Shown piece by piece: positions 54,457 through 56,415 of a stretch of 56,415 bases of DNA. Position 1 is the first letter of the stretch, and each line of letters begins with the position of its first letter. Below the pieces are notes generated by a model. The model was not told where the DNA came from. It worked only from the letters and a program-made list of their open reading frames with translations, and made no database searches. The stretch is from Gracilaria domingensis. Taxonomy: Eukaryota; Rhodophyta; Florideophyceae; Gracilariales; Gracilariaceae. The translations under genes and the position numbers were made by a program. Location of the stretch: assembly GCA_022539475.1 (NCBI GenBank), contig VCMS01000426.1:15697-72111 (forward strand). Direction: 5' to 3'.

Positions 54457-55086
54457 TTGTGCTCAGCATTCGTTTCTGTTGAAGTCCGTGCACTGCGTGT
54501 GTGCTCGGCAGGTGTGGTGATCACTTGAGTTTCGGTGCGACGAGCGGTTGATCCGAGCAATCGGGGACGTTAGTCTGGCGGCTTGAACCAAAGCATTTGT
54601 TCCGTCTTGCGAGTTTCCCACCGGTCCTTAGGGGCAGATAACGGTGTCGGTCGAAAGACCTGGTATTCTTCGCGGGGGCATTTGTGGACCGGGTGCCGTG
54701 ACGTACTGCACTGGACAGGAGGTGGTCCACCTTTATTGTTGCTGACCTGACTTTGTGTTGGGTTCTTGATCTGTGGCGAAGGCAAACTGAAACGAGCTTT
54801 TGATCCGTACTGCTTCGGTGGTGCGGGGAGGCGACGTGTCGTAGGCTGACCTCCTTTTTAGGATCAGGCCGCTTGTGAACTTCATTGTTTGCTTGCTAGA
54901 AGCGTACCTCGGTTTGTCATAGTACCTGCAGTTTCAGGGTCGCGCAAGTTCTTGCAAGAGACCAGAGAGGGTTTTACTTGGTGAAGGCATATCTTCGGTC
55001 ATTAACCATCCTCTGGAAGTCTCGTAGAGAGCGACGCACCTTCTCCTAGAACGCAGGAGGAGGTAGACTGCAGAAGTCGTTTCTTA

Positions 55087-55103
55087 CCCGGAGAGTCTCC
55101 GGG
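55087..55103. promoter_or_regulatory. Leader near-palindrome CCCGGAGAGTCTCCGGG
   Basis: CCCGGAGA and TCTCCGGG are perfect complements around one G. The same element is at 28898-28914 (A3), in N2 near 8488-8504 and with one change in N1 near 388-404. It could be a hairpin or a dimerisation point for genomic RNA. Confidence 0.5.
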
Positions 55104-55167
55104 GGTCAGGGGTCCGACTCCCTAGGGTACCAGGAATCTTAGTTCCTTTTGCACCCGACTATTCATC

Positions 55168-55238
55168 TTTATTGTTGTTGTTGTTTGTTGTTATTGTTGT
55201 TTGTTGTTGTTTGTTGTTGTTGTTTGCTGTTGTTGTTT
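55168..55238 (+). repeat. GTT-rich microsatellite upstream of A4 gag
   Basis: Same tract as 28979-29049, ending ~70 bp before the gag ATG. Confidence 0.8.
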
Positions 55239-55310
55239 ACCGCTGTCGTTTGCTATTGCCGCCTGTCTGCCACCGCATTATCTGGTTCGCTGCAGTTCCT
55301 CTCTTACATC

Positions 55311-56415
55311 ATGGACTCGTTTAGTGGGCTCAAGATCGAGAAGTTGGGTGAGGATAACTTCCATACTTGGAAGCAGAAGATTCAGTATGTACTTGCACTG
55401 AAAGACCTCAAGAACCATCTCACCACTTCTGCACCCACGGATGAAGAGGAACTGGTAAAGTGGCAAATCCGCGACGAAAGGGCTAGAGCTATCATTGGAC
55501 TCACGCTTGCCGACGAGCACTTGGATCACATTCGAGACATCGAGACTGCTGCTGACGCATGGAAGGCCATTTGCAATGTGTTTCAACGTAAGACTCTTCT
55601 TAACCGAATCAACGCCAGACGTGCCTTCTACTCTGTCAAAATGCGCGAGGACGAGAAGATGTTGCAATTCATCAATCGTGTTCGGCACTTGGCCTCCGAC
55701 CTCAAGAGTATGGACGTCAACGTTGAAGAAGAGGACATTGCTATGGCTGCTCTATGTGGACTTCCGGATCGTTTTGAGCACCTCATTGTTGCAATTGACA
55801 CCACGATCGGAGATCGCGAACTCACCATGGAGTTTGTGAAGAGCCGTTTATTGCAAGAAGAGCAACGTATGAGTGATCGTGCCAAGGAGGAGTCCGGTGT
55901 TGATGCTGCACTCTTGGGACGCCAGTTTCGTAGGAAGTCATTGAAGTCGGTTGTGTGTTACTATTGTGGCATAAAGGGTCATATCCAGAAGAACTGTTTC
56001 AAAAAGCAACGTGATGGGGCTAACAAGGATCAGATCGATGCTGCTCACCCAAGTGTACATACCGCGCTCAACGATGAGCAAGGTACGGGCGGCAGCGATT
56101 CTGACTTTGTATGCCTCATTGCGAATGGTGCCGACAAGGCCACTAACAGTGACTGGATTGTTGACTCTGGAGCTACTGCACACATGACTTATGATGACTC
56201 AATGTTCCAAACGTACGAGACAAAGGTGTCGTCGGGTGTGAGTATCGGCAATGATTCCAAGTTGCAGTCTGTTGGTCACGGAAGTGTGGAGCTCGATCTG
56301 ACAGTTGAAGGGTCCAAGCGTAAGTGCAAGCTAAAGCAGGTGGTACACGTGCCCAACTTACGGTACCATTTGTTGTCTGTGTCACAGATTTGTGATCTGG
56401 GCTGCACGGTAAGTG
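55311..56415 (+). CDS. A4 Gag and protease, open to window end (partial)
   Basis: From the ATG at 55311 (MDSFSGLKIEK) the frame has no stop or shift up to about 56410, 368 codons. Gag occupies residues 1 to about 270, with the zinc knuckle CYYCGIKGHIQKNC at about 220-235. Protease begins around DWIVDSGATAHM (about 281-292) and continues into the segment VSSGVSIGND. This is the only A copy here with an intact Gag, so it sets the family consensus: the TAG of the array units and the frameshifts of A2 and A3 are absent. The last bases read ACGGTAAGTG where other copies read ACGGTAGTG, an extra A that may shift the frame or create a splice donor. Pol lies outside the window. Confidence 0.9.
   Translation, partial: MDSFSGLKIEKLGEDNFHTWKQKIQYVLALKDLKNHLTTSAPTDEEELVKWQIRDERARAIIGLTLADEHLDHIRDIETAADAWKAICNVFQRKTLLNRINARRAFYSVKMREDEKMLQFINRVRHLASDLKSMDVNVEEEDIAMAALCGLPDRFEHLIVAIDTTIGDRELTMEFVKSRLLQEEQRMSDRAKEESGVDAALLGRQFRRKSLKSVVCYYCGIKGHIQKNCFKKQRDGANKDQIDAAHPSVHTALNDEQGTGGSDSDFVCLIANGADKATNSDWIVDSGATAHMTYDDSMFQTYETKVSSGVSIGNDSKLQSVGHGSVELDLTVEGSKRKCKLKQVVHVPNLRYHLLSVSQICDLGCTVS

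Larger units (their letters stand above)
53299..55310 (+). mobile_element. A4 leader, interrupted by a solo LTR
   Basis: The leader is 53299-53680 and 54462-55310; the solo LTR and one copy of TTGTG account for the rest. It contains the near-palindrome at 55087-55103 and the GTT tract at 55168-55238. A minus-strand LTR between promoter and gag could interfere with expression of A4. Confidence 0.8.

Overview
The window is wall-to-wall transposable-element DNA from a eukaryote. I see no host gene, no tRNA or rRNA gene and no CRISPR. Everything recognisable belongs to Ty1/copia-type LTR retrotransposons: one polyprotein in the order Gag, protease, integrase, reverse transcriptase, RNase H, with 5-bp target duplications and TG...CA LTRs. 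The A and N elements carry a primer-binding site, GGTTATGGGCCCAGC, that matches the anticodon arm of initiator tRNA-Met. This is the half-tRNA priming mode known from Drosophila copia and yeast Ty5. The sequence does not let me name the organism; an invertebrate or another non-plant eukaryote is only a guess.

Three families are interleaved. Family A has a ~786-bp LTR, a ~1.25-kb leader and a gag-pol whose Gag starts MDSFSGLKIEK. Family B has a ~728-bp LTR and lies on the minus strand, with a 1444-residue Gag-Pol starting MSDSEKETDT. Family N is non-autonomous. It has a ~990-bp LTR ('LTR C') and shares PBS and leader with A almost to the gag ATG. There gag-pol is replaced by a noncoding array of structured hairpins and a ~0.47-kb 3' domain.

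Layout: 1-2872 is the 3' part of N copy N1, inserted in A copy A1 (2873-6092, 3' LTR at 5317). 6093-6597 is an LTR C fragment. 6598-18360 is N copy N2, which is split by a complete minus-strand A element (A2, 9428-16286, TSD GCTGT) and whose 3' LTR holds a solo A LTR (17024-17809, TSD TCGTG). 18361-21881 is a scrambled patch of A pieces in both orientations. 21882-27089 is a decayed B copy (B1) containing an assembly N. 27090-30028 is the 5' part of A3, interrupted by B2 (30029-34575). 34576-51800 is a head-to-tail array of three ~5742-bp units, each made of A LTR, A gag/PR fragment and B. The last unit runs on into a complete B polyprotein (B5, to 52308). 52498-56415 is the 5' part of A4, whose gag-PR frame stays open to the window edge and whose leader holds a minus-strand solo LTR (TSD TTGTG).

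B4 and B5 have uninterrupted pol frames and A4 has an intact gag-PR start, so these are the copies most likely to have been recently active. The most unusual observation is the N-family hairpin array: 13 well-formed hairpins in N1 and 9 in N2. Their stems change sequence from unit to unit but stay complementary, around a constant AGGT / TG internal loop. Also notable are a U3 module containing GCGCATATGCGC shared by the otherwise different A and B LTRs, and the tandem triplication of an A/B reciprocal nest.
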